Shown: positions 26,958 through 34,739 of the stretch, in pieces
Position numbering within the stretch: position 1 is the stretch's first letter
Layout: each line of letters begins with the position of its first letter
NCBI GenBank assembly: GCA_964494625.1
Contig: CAZBRT010000001.1
Location: forward strand, 186,001 to 250,000
Direction: 5' to 3'
Source: UBA2784 sp964494625
Lineage (GTDB): Bacteria; Pseudomonadota; Alphaproteobacteria; Micropepsales; Micropepsaceae
Length of the DNA: 64,000 bases
Translations under genes and position numbers: made by a program
The notes under the pieces: model-generated
What the model saw: only the letters and a program-made list of their open reading frames with translations
What the model was told of the DNA's origin: nothing
Databases searched by the model: none

Positions 26958-27830
26958 TCAACCCCCGGCTTTGCCGGCCATGAGTTGGCGGTAGGGGTGC
27001 GCCTTATAGATGCCGAGCACGCGCATCTGGGTTGTGAAGAACTGCAATTCCTCCATCGCGAGGCGCACCTTGCGTTCGGTCGGATGGCCCTCGATGTCGG
27101 CATAGAATTGCGTCGCGCTGAATGAACCGCCGATCTGGTAGGATTCCAGCTTGGTCATGTTGACGCCGTTGGTCGCAAAACCGCCCAGCGCCTTATAGAG
27201 GGCCGCGGGCACGTTGCGCACGCGGAAGACAAAACTGGTCACGACCGGCGCGTCCTCCGGTTCGGCATCATCAGGTTCAGCCGCCATCACGACAAAGCGC
27301 GTCGTGTTGTGTTCAGCATCCTCGACATTGGCTTTCAGGATATCGAGGCCGTGGATTTCGGCAGCAAGGCTTGAGGCGAGGGCCGCCGCCGACTTGTCAC
27401 CCGCCTCGGCCACGCGCTTGGCAGAGCCTGCGGTATCGGCACCGACAATCACCTTGAGCTTCAGGTCGCGGATGATGTTGCGGCACTGGCCCAGAGCGGG
27501 GGCCTGGCTCATCACGCTTTTGATGTCGGCGAGATTTGCGCCCTTCACACCCAGAAGCTGGTGATGGATGCGCAGAAAGTGCTCGCCGACAATATAGAGG
27601 CCGGTTTCGGGCAGAAGGTGATGAATGTCGGTGACGCGGCCATAGAGCGAGTTCTCGAACGGAATCATCGCAAGGCGCGCACGGCCCTCGGAGACGGCGG
27701 CGAAGGTGTCCTCGAACGTCGCGCAAGGGAGCACGGTCAGCCCCGCAAACACCTCGCGGCAGGCGAGATGCGCGTTGGCCCCCAATTCACCCTGGAAGGC
27801 GATGGTGCCGGAAGCGTCTGATTTCGTCAC
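26958..27830 (-). CDS. pheA: Prephenate dehydratase
   Basis: 290 residues, monofunctional PheA type (no chorismate mutase part). It converts prephenate to phenylpyruvate for phenylalanine synthesis. The catalytic domain shows AFQGELGANAH, MIPFENSLYGRV, HHQLLGVKGA and the T-R-F motif in NTTRFVVM. A C-terminal ACT domain for Phe feedback begins at TSFVFRVRNVPAAL and includes GVNMTKLESYQIGG, the usual ESRP-like loop in altered form (LESYQ). The start is GTG; the next upstream codons give no better option. Confidence 0.94.
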   Translation of the reverse strand: MTKSDASGTIAFQGELGANAHLACREVFAGLTVLPCATFEDTFAAVSEGRARLAMIPFENSLYGRVTDIHHLLPETGLYIVGEHFLRIHHQLLGVKGANLADIKSVMSQAPALGQCRNIIRDLKLKVIVGADTAGSAKRVAEAGDKSAAALASSLAAEIHGLDILKANVEDAEHNTTRFVVMAAEPDDAEPEDAPVVTSFVFRVRNVPAALYKALGGFATNGVNMTKLESYQIGGSFSATQFYADIEGHPTERKVRLAMEELQFFTTQMRVLGIYKAHPYRQLMAGKAGG

Positions 27831-27881
27831 GGGGGGGCGGCGCCTTTATTCCTGTGAACCGGCCTGTGCATCGGTATGCGA

Positions 27882-28628
27882 TCAGCGCGCACGCCCGAGG
27901 ATCTGCCGTGCCCGTTCAAGATCATCATGAGTGTCAACACCCAGGGGAACCGTGTCAACGATGACGACTTCAACGCGCATGCCGTCTTCAAGCGCGCGCA
28001 ATTGTTCCAGCTTCTCGCGCTTTTCCAAGGGCGATGGCGGCAGCGCGACAAAGCGCGTGAGGGCCGCGCGTGTCCACGCGTAAAGGCCGATATGGTGCCA
28101 GAGCGGTCCGTCATTGGCGGGCGCGCTGGCGCGCGTGAAATAGAGTGCGCGGCCGCGCATCGCGCCGGGCGCCAGCGCAAAGACTGCTTTCACCACATTG
28201 GGATTGGTGCGCTCGTCTTCGCGCGTGATTTCGGCTGCCAATGTCGCCATGGCGATCGCCGGATCGGCAAGCGGCGCGCAGACTGCACGCAGCAATGCGG
28301 GGTCGAGCGTGGGCAGGTCACCCTGCATGTTGACGATTACATTGTGGTGGCCCGCGGGATCAATTTTGGCCAGCGCCTCGAATATGCGGTCAGAGCCCGA
28401 CGGGTGACCAGGATCGGTCAGAACCGCCTCGCCGCCTGCCGCGATCACCGCATCGGCGATCTCGGCCTCACCGGCGGCCACGACCACCCGGCCAAGCCCC
28501 GATTCCATGGCCCGGCGCCAGACCTGCACGATCATGGGAACGCCGCCGATGTCGGCCAGCGGCTTGCGGGGGAGCCGGGTTGCCGCGAGGCGCGCGGGAA
28601 TCAGGATAATCGGATTGATCGTGTTCAT
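27882..28628 (-). CDS. kdsB: 3-deoxy-manno-octulosonate cytidylyltransferase
   Basis: 248 residues, standard length. It activates Kdo with CTP for lipopolysaccharide inner core synthesis, showing a Gram-negative envelope. Signature blocks: IILIPARLAATRLPRKPLADI at the N-terminus, VVVAAGEAEI, GHPSGSDRIFEAL, NMQGDLP with metal-binding Asp, HIGLYAW and LEQLRALEDGMRVEV. The start ATG is followed at once by the conserved block. It probably shares a transcript with pheA downstream. Confidence 0.96.
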   Translation of the reverse strand: MNTINPIILIPARLAATRLPRKPLADIGGVPMIVQVWRRAMESGLGRVVVAAGEAEIADAVIAAGGEAVLTDPGHPSGSDRIFEALAKIDPAGHHNVIVNMQGDLPTLDPALLRAVCAPLADPAIAMATLAAEITREDERTNPNVVKAVFALAPGAMRGRALYFTRASAPANDGPLWHHIGLYAWTRAALTRFVALPPSPLEKREKLEQLRALEDGMRVEVVIVDTVPLGVDTHDDLERARQILGRAR

Positions 28629-28819
28629 GGGGCCAAAGAGACTGCCAGACGGAGGGACGGGGGCCAAATCAGCAAATGCGACGGTTCGCCGCAATTCGGA
28701 AAAGGCCCTTGGCCCTATGATTCCGCTCGCAAAATTGCCGCAGGTCAGGCAATCCGCATTTCCCCTTCAAGGCGGGCATCGGGGCGGTTATAGCTGCCCG
28801 CCACATCACGGTTCCACTT

Positions 28820-28837
28820 CTTGGGGTCCACCCCAAG
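28820..28837. repeat. Short palindrome in the cytochrome c leader
   Basis: CTTGGGGTCCACCCCAAG forms a 7-bp stem with a 4-nt loop, about 25 bp before the cytochrome c start codon. Similar CTTGGGG/CCCCAAG palindromes occur near 1466 and 61497 in this window. Confidence 0.5.
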
Positions 28838-28861
28838 GGGCTGACGGGAGAAGGTCCACAC

Positions 28862-29557
28862 ATGGACGGTTTTGAGATCAACAAGATACTGGGCGCGCTT
28901 TTTGGAGCGGTGCTGGTTGTGCTGGGAATCAATGAGGTTGCCAAAATCCTCTATCATGTCGAGACGCCGGCCCAGAAGGGCTACGTCGTCGAAGGCGTGG
29001 ATGAACCTGCCAACGAAAATGGCGGCAATACGGACGTTCCTGTTGTCGAGACGCTGCCCGATTTCGGCACGGTGCTTGCCAGTGCCGATCTGGCGCTGGG
29101 CGAGCGCGTCGCTGCCAAATGCGCGCAGTGCCATACATGGACCGAGGGTGGCGCCAACAAGATCGGCCCCAATCTGTTCAATGTGGTCGGCGCGCCGCAC
29201 GCCCATCTGGGCGCGGGCTTCGCCTATTCGGCTGCCATGCTCGCCATGCCCGGCTCGTGGGACTATGAAGGTCTCTACCGCTTCCTTGAGAACCCCAAGA
29301 AGTACATGCCGGGCACGAAGATGGCCTTTGCGGGCCTGCGCAAATCGGAAGAGCGGATCGCGCTGATCGCCTACATGCGCACGTGGTCGACCTCGCCTTT
29401 CCCGCTGCCGGCTCCCAATCCGGTCGCACCGCCGACTGAAGGCGCTGTTCCGGTAGAAGGTGCGCCCGTTGAAGGTGCGCCCGTTGAAGGCGCACCCGTT
29501 GAGGAAGCGCCTGCCGAAACGCCTGCGCCAGTCCCGACCGAGGGCCATGGCGGTTGA
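28862..29557 (+). CDS. Membrane-anchored class I cytochrome c
   Basis: 231 residues. An uncleaved N-terminal anchor (ILGALFGAVLVVLGINEV, about residues 8-26) places the haem domain in the periplasm. One haem site CAQCH at about residues 87-91, GPNLFNVVGAP after it, and the axial Met in KKYMPGTKMAFAG (about 138-150). This matches the alphaproteobacterial CycM / c552 type that carries electrons to the aa3 oxidase. The C-terminus is a Pro/Glu tail with four PVEGA-like pentapeptide repeats, not part of the domain. A terminator follows directly. Confidence 0.93.
   Translation: MDGFEINKILGALFGAVLVVLGINEVAKILYHVETPAQKGYVVEGVDEPANENGGNTDVPVVETLPDFGTVLASADLALGERVAAKCAQCHTWTEGGANKIGPNLFNVVGAPHAHLGAGFAYSAAMLAMPGSWDYEGLYRFLENPKKYMPGTKMAFAGLRKSEERIALIAYMRTWSTSPFPLPAPNPVAPPTEGAVPVEGAPVEGAPVEGAPVEEAPAETPAPVPTEGHGG
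29451..29511 (+). repeat. 15-bp tandem repeats coding PVEGA units
   Basis: Four near-identical 15-bp units (CCCGTTGAAGGTGCG and close variants) encode PVEGA, PVEGA, PVEGA and PVEEA in the C-terminal tail of the cytochrome c gene. Copy number would be expected to vary between strains by slippage. Confidence 0.8.
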
Positions 29558-29585
29558 TCGCAGCACCGGCTTGACGCGATAATCG

Positions 29586-29620
29586 AAAGGGCGGTCTCAA
29601 GCGGACCGCCCTTTCCTCTT
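29586..29620 (+). terminator. Rho-independent terminator after cytochrome c
   Basis: Perfect 11-bp arms AAAGGGCGGTC and GACCGCCCTTT around a 7-nt loop, followed by CCTCTT. It closes the monocistronic cytochrome c transcript about 30 bp after its stop. Confidence 0.8.
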
Positions 29621-29633
29621 GCCGGAATACGCA

Positions 29634-30575
29634 ATGGAAAAGCCCGTTCTTGCCTTCTGTGTTCCGAAATTTGCCGGCGAGAGCTGGCGTGCCGCGATGG
29701 CTGAGGTCGCGCCGCATGTGATCTTCCGCAACCGGATCGAAGGTTTCGGCGATCCAACCCTTGTGCGCTATGCGATCGCATGGAACCCGCCGCCGGGCGA
29801 GCTGGCCGCGTTTCCCAACCTTGCCTGCATCTTTTCGCTGGGCGCGGGCGTGGACGGCATTCTTTCCGACCCCGGTTTTCCCCGCCACGTCACGCTGTCG
29901 CGCGTGGTTGATCCCGATCTGACCATCGGCATGACGCAATATGTCGTGTTGCATGTGCTGATGCATCACCGCAAGCAGCGCGCGTTCGATGCGTTCCAGC
30001 GCGAGAGCGTGTGGAAGCCCCTGACGGCGGGACCTGCCGAAAACATCCGCGTGGGCATCATGGGCACGGGCATCCTTGGCATGGATGCGGCGCGCAAGCT
30101 GCGCGACCTTGGCTATGCCGTCGCGGGCTGGAACGCCTCGCGCAAGTCGGAGCCAGGCGTCACCTTCTTGGCGGGCAATGATGAATTGCCCGATTTCCTT
30201 GCGCGCACCGACATTCTTGTGTGCCTTCTGCCGCTGACGGAGGCGACGCGCCACATCGTTCGCGCGGAGACATTGCGTCACCTGCCCAGGGGCGCCTTCT
30301 TCATCAATGCCGCGCGCGGCGCACATGTGGTGGAAGATGACCTACTGGCCGCGCTCGACAGCGGACATCTTGTCGGTGCAACGCTCGACGTATTCGCGGT
30401 CGAACCCTTGCCCGTCACCAGCCGATTGTGGTCTCACCCCCACGTGACAGTCACGCCTCATGTGGCGAGCCAGTCCAATCCGAAGACCATCGCCGCCCTG
30501 ATCGGTGAGAGCATTGCGCGCATCGAGCGGGGCGAAGCGCCGCTCAACGTCGTTGATCTTTCACGCGGCTACTAG
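29634..30575 (+). CDS. D-2-hydroxyacid dehydrogenase, glyoxylate/hydroxypyruvate reductase A type
   Basis: 313 residues, close to E. coli GhrA in length and order. The N-terminal substrate domain (IFSLGAGVDGIL, then VVDPDLTIGMTQYVV) precedes the NAD(P) Rossmann motif VGIMGTGILGMDAAR (about residues 133-147). Catalytic Arg lies in INAARGAHVVE, Glu in DVFAVEPLP, and His in VTPHVAS. It should reduce glyoxylate or hydroxypyruvate in the cytosol. ATG is used; a TTG five codons upstream is in the terminator tail. Its last 15 bp overlap the convergent NlpC/P60 gene. Confidence 0.88.
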   Translation: MEKPVLAFCVPKFAGESWRAAMAEVAPHVIFRNRIEGFGDPTLVRYAIAWNPPPGELAAFPNLACIFSLGAGVDGILSDPGFPRHVTLSRVVDPDLTIGMTQYVVLHVLMHHRKQRAFDAFQRESVWKPLTAGPAENIRVGIMGTGILGMDAARKLRDLGYAVAGWNASRKSEPGVTFLAGNDELPDFLARTDILVCLLPLTEATRHIVRAETLRHLPRGAFFINAARGAHVVEDDLLAALDSGHLVGATLDVFAVEPLPVTSRLWSHPHVTVTPHVASQSNPKTIAALIGESIARIERGEAPLNVVDLSRGY

Positions 30576-31415
30576 ACGCCTTACCGACGTAACCGGAGAA
30601 CCCTTGGCGGCGATGCGGGCCGCCGCCTCGCCCAAAGGTTCCCGTGCCACCGCCATGTGGTGCGCATTGGCGTGGAGCAGCGTGCCCGCATCGACCATCA
30701 CGCCGACATGGCCCTTCCAGAAGACAAGGTCGCCACGCTTCAAGCCCTGAAAACCGGCGCGGATCGCCACGGACACGCCCAACGATTTTTCCTGCATGTC
30801 GGTATCGCGCGGCGCAAAGATGCCGCAGGCGTCCAGTGCCGACTGGATGAGGCCGGAGCAATCAAAACCATCGGGCGTCTTTCCACCCCAGAGATAGGGC
30901 ACGCCCGCGAAGCGTTCGGCAACGCCGACAAAATCCGTCTGCCTTGCGTCTTGGGGCGCGAGATGGCGCGCATAGACGAACCCACCATCATCGAGCTTCG
31001 CGTAATCGCCCTCCATCCCCGTGACCACGAGGCGCGCGTTGAAGGGCAGGACATCGCGCGGCGGGCGCTTCAGGTCGGCGGCCGGAAACACGAAGCTGCG
31101 CGCGGCGGTGACGCGGTGGGTCGGGGCGGCCGCCGCGGGCCCAAACGCCTCGGCAGCGACATAGCCGACATAAGAATCAAATCCGCATTGGCCCCAGACC
31201 CAGCCGTTCTTTTCCTCGAAGGCGATAAATCCCTCGCCGTAGAGTAGTTCAGTCTCGAGGCTGGCGGTGGGTGATGGTGCGCGGCGCAGCGCAACGCGGC
31301 CAAGGATCGCGCGCTTCGCCACGCCCTCCACATAGGCTTGAGCCTCGATCTTGCCCTTCAGCGCAAGGGCAGCCAGGTCTTCGCGGGCGGGCGTAATGCG
31401 GCGGTCGAATTCCAT
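30561..31415 (-). CDS. NlpC/P60 family peptidase with SH3-type domains
   Basis: 284 residues. An N-terminal region with two SH3_b-like segments (about 40-150, including GFIAFEEKNGWVWGQ and FNARLVVTGMEGDYAKLDDGGFVY) is followed by the NlpC/P60 domain: FAGVPYLWGGKTPDGFDCSGL with catalytic Cys about 191, then GDLVFWKGHVGVMVD with His about 237 and a third polar residue in HANAHHM. Such enzymes cleave gamma-D-Glu-diaminopimelate bonds in cell-wall peptides, or recycle them. No signal peptide is seen, fitting cytosolic muropeptide recycling. The MarR gene lies 4 bp upstream. Confidence 0.88.
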   Translation of the reverse strand: MEFDRRITPAREDLAALALKGKIEAQAYVEGVAKRAILGRVALRRAPSPTASLETELLYGEGFIAFEEKNGWVWGQCGFDSYVGYVAAEAFGPAAAAPTHRVTAARSFVFPAADLKRPPRDVLPFNARLVVTGMEGDYAKLDDGGFVYARHLAPQDARQTDFVGVAERFAGVPYLWGGKTPDGFDCSGLIQSALDACGIFAPRDTDMQEKSLGVSVAIRAGFQGLKRGDLVFWKGHVGVMVDAGTLLHANAHHMAVAREPLGEAAARIAAKGSPVTSVRRLVAA

Positions 31416-31419
31416 GATC

Positions 31420-31770
31420 TCACGGATTGAGGTTGGCGGCGGATTTGGCGATGAGTTCGCCCAGATCCGTCAGGAAGACCGATCCCTTGACCGTGCGCTG
31501 GATAAGCACATTGCGCCGGTCCTGCTCGTCGCGGCGGCGTTTCAGGAGGCCTAATTGGCCAAGCGTATCGAGCGCACGCGTGATGGCAGGCTTGGAAACA
31601 TTGAGGATGGCGGCAAGGCCCCGCACCGTATGCGGCGGCGGGGTGAGATAAACCTGCGTCATGATTGCCATCTGGCGCTGGGAAAGGTCGGGGCCATCGG
31701 TGCGCACCGTCTTCAGCACCACATCATGCCAGAGCGCGAGCGCGTGAATGGGTTTCAACTCAACCGGCAT
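31420..31770 (-). CDS. MarR-family transcriptional regulator
   Basis: 116 residues, somewhat short for MarR. The winged helix-turn-helix is clear: LSQRQMAIMTQVYL, then HTVRGLAAILNVSKPAITRALDTLGQLGLLKRRRDEQDRRNVLI, which includes the wing with the typical D-x-D/E-R-R. C-terminal helix short. It precedes the NlpC/P60 peptidase by 4 bp, so it may regulate that operon; the ligand is unknown. Confidence 0.82.
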   Translation of the reverse strand: MPVELKPIHALALWHDVVLKTVRTDGPDLSQRQMAIMTQVYLTPPPHTVRGLAAILNVSKPAITRALDTLGQLGLLKRRRDEQDRRNVLIQRTVKGSVFLTDLGELIAKSAANLNP

Positions 31771-31837
31771 TGACGCAAGACCTTCCCCGCCCGCACGCTC
31801 CCCTTGCCCCGCATGTGATCCCCATCGGGAACCACAA

Positions 31838-33256
31838 TCAAGTCGTTTTTGATCCGAAACGTTCTTTCAGGAGACGGAAGAGCGCGCGCACTGCCAGCGC
31901 CTCGCCCCCCACCGGTCGACCAGGCTTGGCATGCTCGATCCAGGCCGCCACATCGAAATGCACAAACGACCGCGTGCGCGTGACAAAGCGGTTGAGGAAG
32001 AGCGCCGCCGTGATGGCTCCCGCATAGGGCGAGGTGGCGGAATTGGTGAGCTGGCCCACTTTGCCTTCAATCCAGCTTTCATAACCCTTCCACAGTGGCA
32101 ACCGCCACATCGGGTCCTGCTCGGTGACCGCAAGGCGCGCAAGGTCGGCGGCCAGCGCCTCGTCATGGGTGAAGAAGGGCGGCAGTTCAAAGCCGGTCGC
32201 GGTGCGCGCAGCACCCGTCAGCGTTGCCATGCAGACCATCAGCTCGGGCGTTTCATCATCGCCATCGGCCAGCGCATCCGCCAGGACAAGGCGGCCTTCG
32301 GCATCGGTGTTGCCGATTTCGACCGTCAGGCCCTTGCGGCTGGTGAAGACGTCACCGGGGCGATAGGCGCGATCAGAAATCGCATTCTCAACCGCTGGCA
32401 CAAGCAGGCGCAAGCGCACATTGAGCCGCGTATCCATCACCATGCGGGCAAGGGCGATCACGGCGGCAGCACCGCCCATGTCCTTCTTCATCGACGCCAT
32501 GCCGGTTGCCGACTTGATGTCGAGGCCGCCCGAATCAAAGCACACGCCCTTGCCGACCAGCGTCACCTTGGGCGCGTTCGCGTCGCCCCAGACAAGCTCG
32601 ATCAGGCGCGGTGCGCGCTCGGGACTGGCGGCCGCACCCACGGCATGGATCAAGGGATAGTTCTGGCCCAGAAGGTCCTCACCCTCGACCACGCGGAAGC
32701 GCGCGCCGCCGCGTTCCGACAATTTCAGCATCTGGTCTTCAAGATCGCCCGGCCCCATGTGATTGGCCGGCGCATTCACAAGATCACGCGCCAGCGCAAT
32801 CGCATCGGCAATGATCATGGCTTCGGCGGCACCTGCGCCATCTTCCATGGCGAGCAAGGGACGCCCGGGGGCCGCATCATCCTTGCGCGGTTTGAACACG
32901 CGGTAGGTGTAGGCGCCCAGGGCCCAGCCCAGCGCAATCGACGCATCATTGTAGCGCGGCGGCGCGGACACGACGCGATAGGTGCCGGCCGGCAGACGCT
33001 CGCTGCAGGTGCCAAAGGCCAAGAGGTCCTCGTGCTTGCCGAGGCCCAGCACCACCATGGCGAGCGTGCCATCGGCGCGGGGCACGAGTTGCAGGCGGTT
33101 GGCCTCGCCCTTGAAGCCGGTGGCGGCAAGCCAGTTTTTCACTTCCGGAGTTTGCGCCTTCACAAACGCTGCAAATTGATCGGGTGCGACCGCATGGATC
33201 GGGATGGCATCGACCGTACTTGCGGGCGCAAAATGGTCATAGACGGAAAAGGACAT
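31838..33256 (-). CDS. Leucyl aminopeptidase family M17
   Basis: 472 residues. Dinuclear zinc aminopeptidase acting on N-terminal residues of peptides. The metal ligands and catalytic residues are visible in VGKGVCFDSGGLDIKSATGM (Lys, Asp) and the M17 signature NTDAEGRLVLADAL. The N-terminal domain (about 1-150) is short and PepB-like. The ATG with an AAGGA site 6 bp upstream is chosen; the frame is open for another 200 codons upstream but that stretch lies over the divergent GST gene and has no homology. Confidence 0.92.
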   Translation of the reverse strand: MSFSVYDHFAPASTVDAIPIHAVAPDQFAAFVKAQTPEVKNWLAATGFKGEANRLQLVPRADGTLAMVVLGLGKHEDLLAFGTCSERLPAGTYRVVSAPPRYNDASIALGWALGAYTYRVFKPRKDDAAPGRPLLAMEDGAGAAEAMIIADAIALARDLVNAPANHMGPGDLEDQMLKLSERGGARFRVVEGEDLLGQNYPLIHAVGAAASPERAPRLIELVWGDANAPKVTLVGKGVCFDSGGLDIKSATGMASMKKDMGGAAAVIALARMVMDTRLNVRLRLLVPAVENAISDRAYRPGDVFTSRKGLTVEIGNTDAEGRLVLADALADGDDETPELMVCMATLTGAARTATGFELPPFFTHDEALAADLARLAVTEQDPMWRLPLWKGYESWIEGKVGQLTNSATSPYAGAITAALFLNRFVTRTRSFVHFDVAAWIEHAKPGRPVGGEALAVRALFRLLKERFGSKTT

Positions 33257-33401
33257 CTTCGTTCCTTGCTGCGACTTCGGGTTGCCACTTCGGGATGGCA
33301 ATTTGGGGGGCGGCAATTGGCTTGCCAGTTTTCCAGGGGCACGCGAGGCTTTGCCCCACAACATCACGATTCCTTCTAGCGCAGGGAAAGGCAGGAAGGC
33401 C

Positions 33402-34043
33402 ATGGGCATGACGCTCACTTTGGCGATAGGCACGCGCCGCTGGTCCAGCTGGTCGTTGCGGGCATGGGCCGCACTCAAGGCGTCCGGGCTTCCTTTCGAC
33501 GAGGTTCTGGTGCCCTTGCGGGATATCGGCACATCGGCGGCGGCGCGCGCGGCTTCGCCCTCCGGCCTTGTGCCAGCGCTCACGATTGATGACGGCGGAC
33601 GACGCTTTACGGTGTGGGATTCGCTCGCCATTGCCGAGACAATTGCCGAACTGGCTCCCAACGCGGGACTTTGGCCGCGCGATGCGGCAGCCCGCGCCCA
33701 TGCGCGCGCCATCTCTGCCGAGATGCATGCGGGCTTTGCCGAATTGCGGCGGCAATATCCGATGGAGTTTCTGAAAGTCATCCAAGGCATCGCACCCAGC
33801 GAGGGCACACAGGCTGCGATTGCGCGCATCACAACAATCTGGAACGAGACGCGCAAGAATTTTGGTGCGGGCGGAGACTTTCTGTTTGGCGCGTTCGGTA
33901 TTGCGGACGCGTTCTATGCGCCGGTCGTGAGCCGGTTCCACACCTATGGCGTTTCACTGACCGGCGCAGCCGCGGCCTATCAGGCGGCGATGTGGGCGCA
34001 TCCCTTCATGCGGGAATGGGGAGCGAAGGCGGGGCGGGAGTGA
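33402..34043 (+). CDS. Glutathione S-transferase family protein
   Basis: 213 residues. N-terminal thioredoxin-like domain: LAIGTRRWSSWSLRAWAALKA with the Ser catalytic position (S-x-W-S) seen in zeta-like and related bacterial GSTs, then PSGLVPALTIDD (cis-Pro) and the glutathione-binding DSLAIAETIAE. The all-helical C-terminal domain includes GDFLFGAFGIADAFYAPV, the usual N-capping box. The likely role is detoxification or isomerisation; the substrate is not known. Divergent from the aminopeptidase; a second ATG two codons in is equally possible. Confidence 0.87.
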   Translation: MGMTLTLAIGTRRWSSWSLRAWAALKASGLPFDEVLVPLRDIGTSAAARAASPSGLVPALTIDDGGRRFTVWDSLAIAETIAELAPNAGLWPRDAAARAHARAISAEMHAGFAELRRQYPMEFLKVIQGIAPSEGTQAAIARITTIWNETRKNFGAGGDFLFGAFGIADAFYAPVVSRFHTYGVSLTGAAAAYQAAMWAHPFMREWGAKAGRE

Positions 34044-34055
34044 GGGGGGGCCGTA

Positions 34056-34093
34056 TTGTGACACTTGACACTATACGCTTTGTGTTGCATGAT
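34056..34093 (+). promoter_or_regulatory. Likely higBA promoter/operator
   Basis: TTGACA with CATGAT 17 bp later forms a promoter-like pair ending just before the higB start. A TGTGACACT-TGACACTATAC stretch with repeated TGACAC overlaps it and may be the HigA-binding site. If so, transcription would begin at or very near the ATG and the toxin would be translated from a (nearly) leaderless message. Confidence 0.4.
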
Positions 34094-34098
34094 GCGGC

Positions 34099-34389
34099 AT
34101 GAAGATCCGAAGCATTCTTCATAAGGGGCTGCGGCGCTTCGTTGAAGACGATGACTCAAGTGGCCTGCCCGCTGCCTCGGTCGAGAAAATCCGCCGCATC
34201 GTCTCGTTCCTGCAGGAGATGGGACGGGAAGATGAGTTGCGCGCGGTTCCCGGTTGGCGGGCGCATCTTCTGACGGGTGACCGCAAAGGCACATGGAGCC
34301 TTTCGGTGACACGCAACTGGCGGCTGACCTTCCGGATCGACAGGCAGGAGATCGTCATCATCGACCTCAATTTCGAGGACTACCATTAG
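34099..34389 (+). CDS. higB: HigB/RelE-superfamily mRNA interferase toxin
   Basis: 96 residues, the usual size of HigB. The fold is recognised from the KGLRRFVEDD start, the LPAASVEKIRRIVSFLQ helix, VPGWRAHLLTGDRKGTWSLSVTRNWRLTFRI and the C-terminal DLNFEDYH. Ribosome-dependent HigB toxins share the W-R/L-T-F and terminal D-Y-H residues. It precedes its antitoxin, the normal inverted order of higBA. It opens a small region of lower GC than its surroundings. Confidence 0.93.
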   Translation: MKIRSILHKGLRRFVEDDDSSGLPAASVEKIRRIVSFLQEMGREDELRAVPGWRAHLLTGDRKGTWSLSVTRNWRLTFRIDRQEIVIIDLNFEDYH

Positions 34390-34403
34390 GAGTCTGTATC
34401 AAC

Positions 34404-34721
34404 ATGAGCGGAGATATCCGCCTGAAGTCACCCGCCCATCCCGGGCATTTTGTGAAGCACGAGATCATCGCACCCTTGGGGCTTTCGGTGACGGATGCGG
34501 CATCGGCGCTCGGCGTGACACGGGCGGCTTTGTCGGCGCTCCTCAATGCGCGCGCGAGCCTGTCGCCTGACATGGCGGTGCGCATCGAAAAGGCATTCGG
34601 CGTTTCCATGGAAACGCTGATGCGGATGCAGGGGAGCTTTGATATCGCCGCTGCGCGCAAGCGGGCGGCCTCGATCAAAGTGCAGCGGTATAAGGCGCCT
34701 GCAAGAAGGGCGGCGGCATAG
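34404..34721 (+). CDS. higA: HigA antitoxin, XRE-type
   Basis: 105 residues. HTH of the Cro/C1 type: LGLSVTDAASALGVTRAALSALLNARASLSPDMAVRIEKAFG, preceded by HPGHFVKHEIIAPLG, which is the typical HigA start (P-H-P-G-x-x-L-x-x-E). It begins 14 bp after the toxin stop. It should neutralise HigB and repress the operon. The C-terminal Arg/Ala-rich end is unstructured. Confidence 0.93.
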   Translation: MSGDIRLKSPAHPGHFVKHEIIAPLGLSVTDAASALGVTRAALSALLNARASLSPDMAVRIEKAFGVSMETLMRMQGSFDIAAARKRAASIKVQRYKAPARRAAA

Positions 34722-34739
34722 CCGAGGCAGAGTGTGTAA

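Noticed and set aside
31931..33379. 482-codon plus-strand frame opposite the aminopeptidase
   Set aside because: Antisense shadow typical of high-GC DNA; composition rich in His/Arg/Gly and no family resemblance.
31838..33856. 672-codon open frame for the aminopeptidase
   Set aside because: The extension overlaps the divergent GST gene; an ATG with a good ribosome binding site at 33256 begins the M17 protein.
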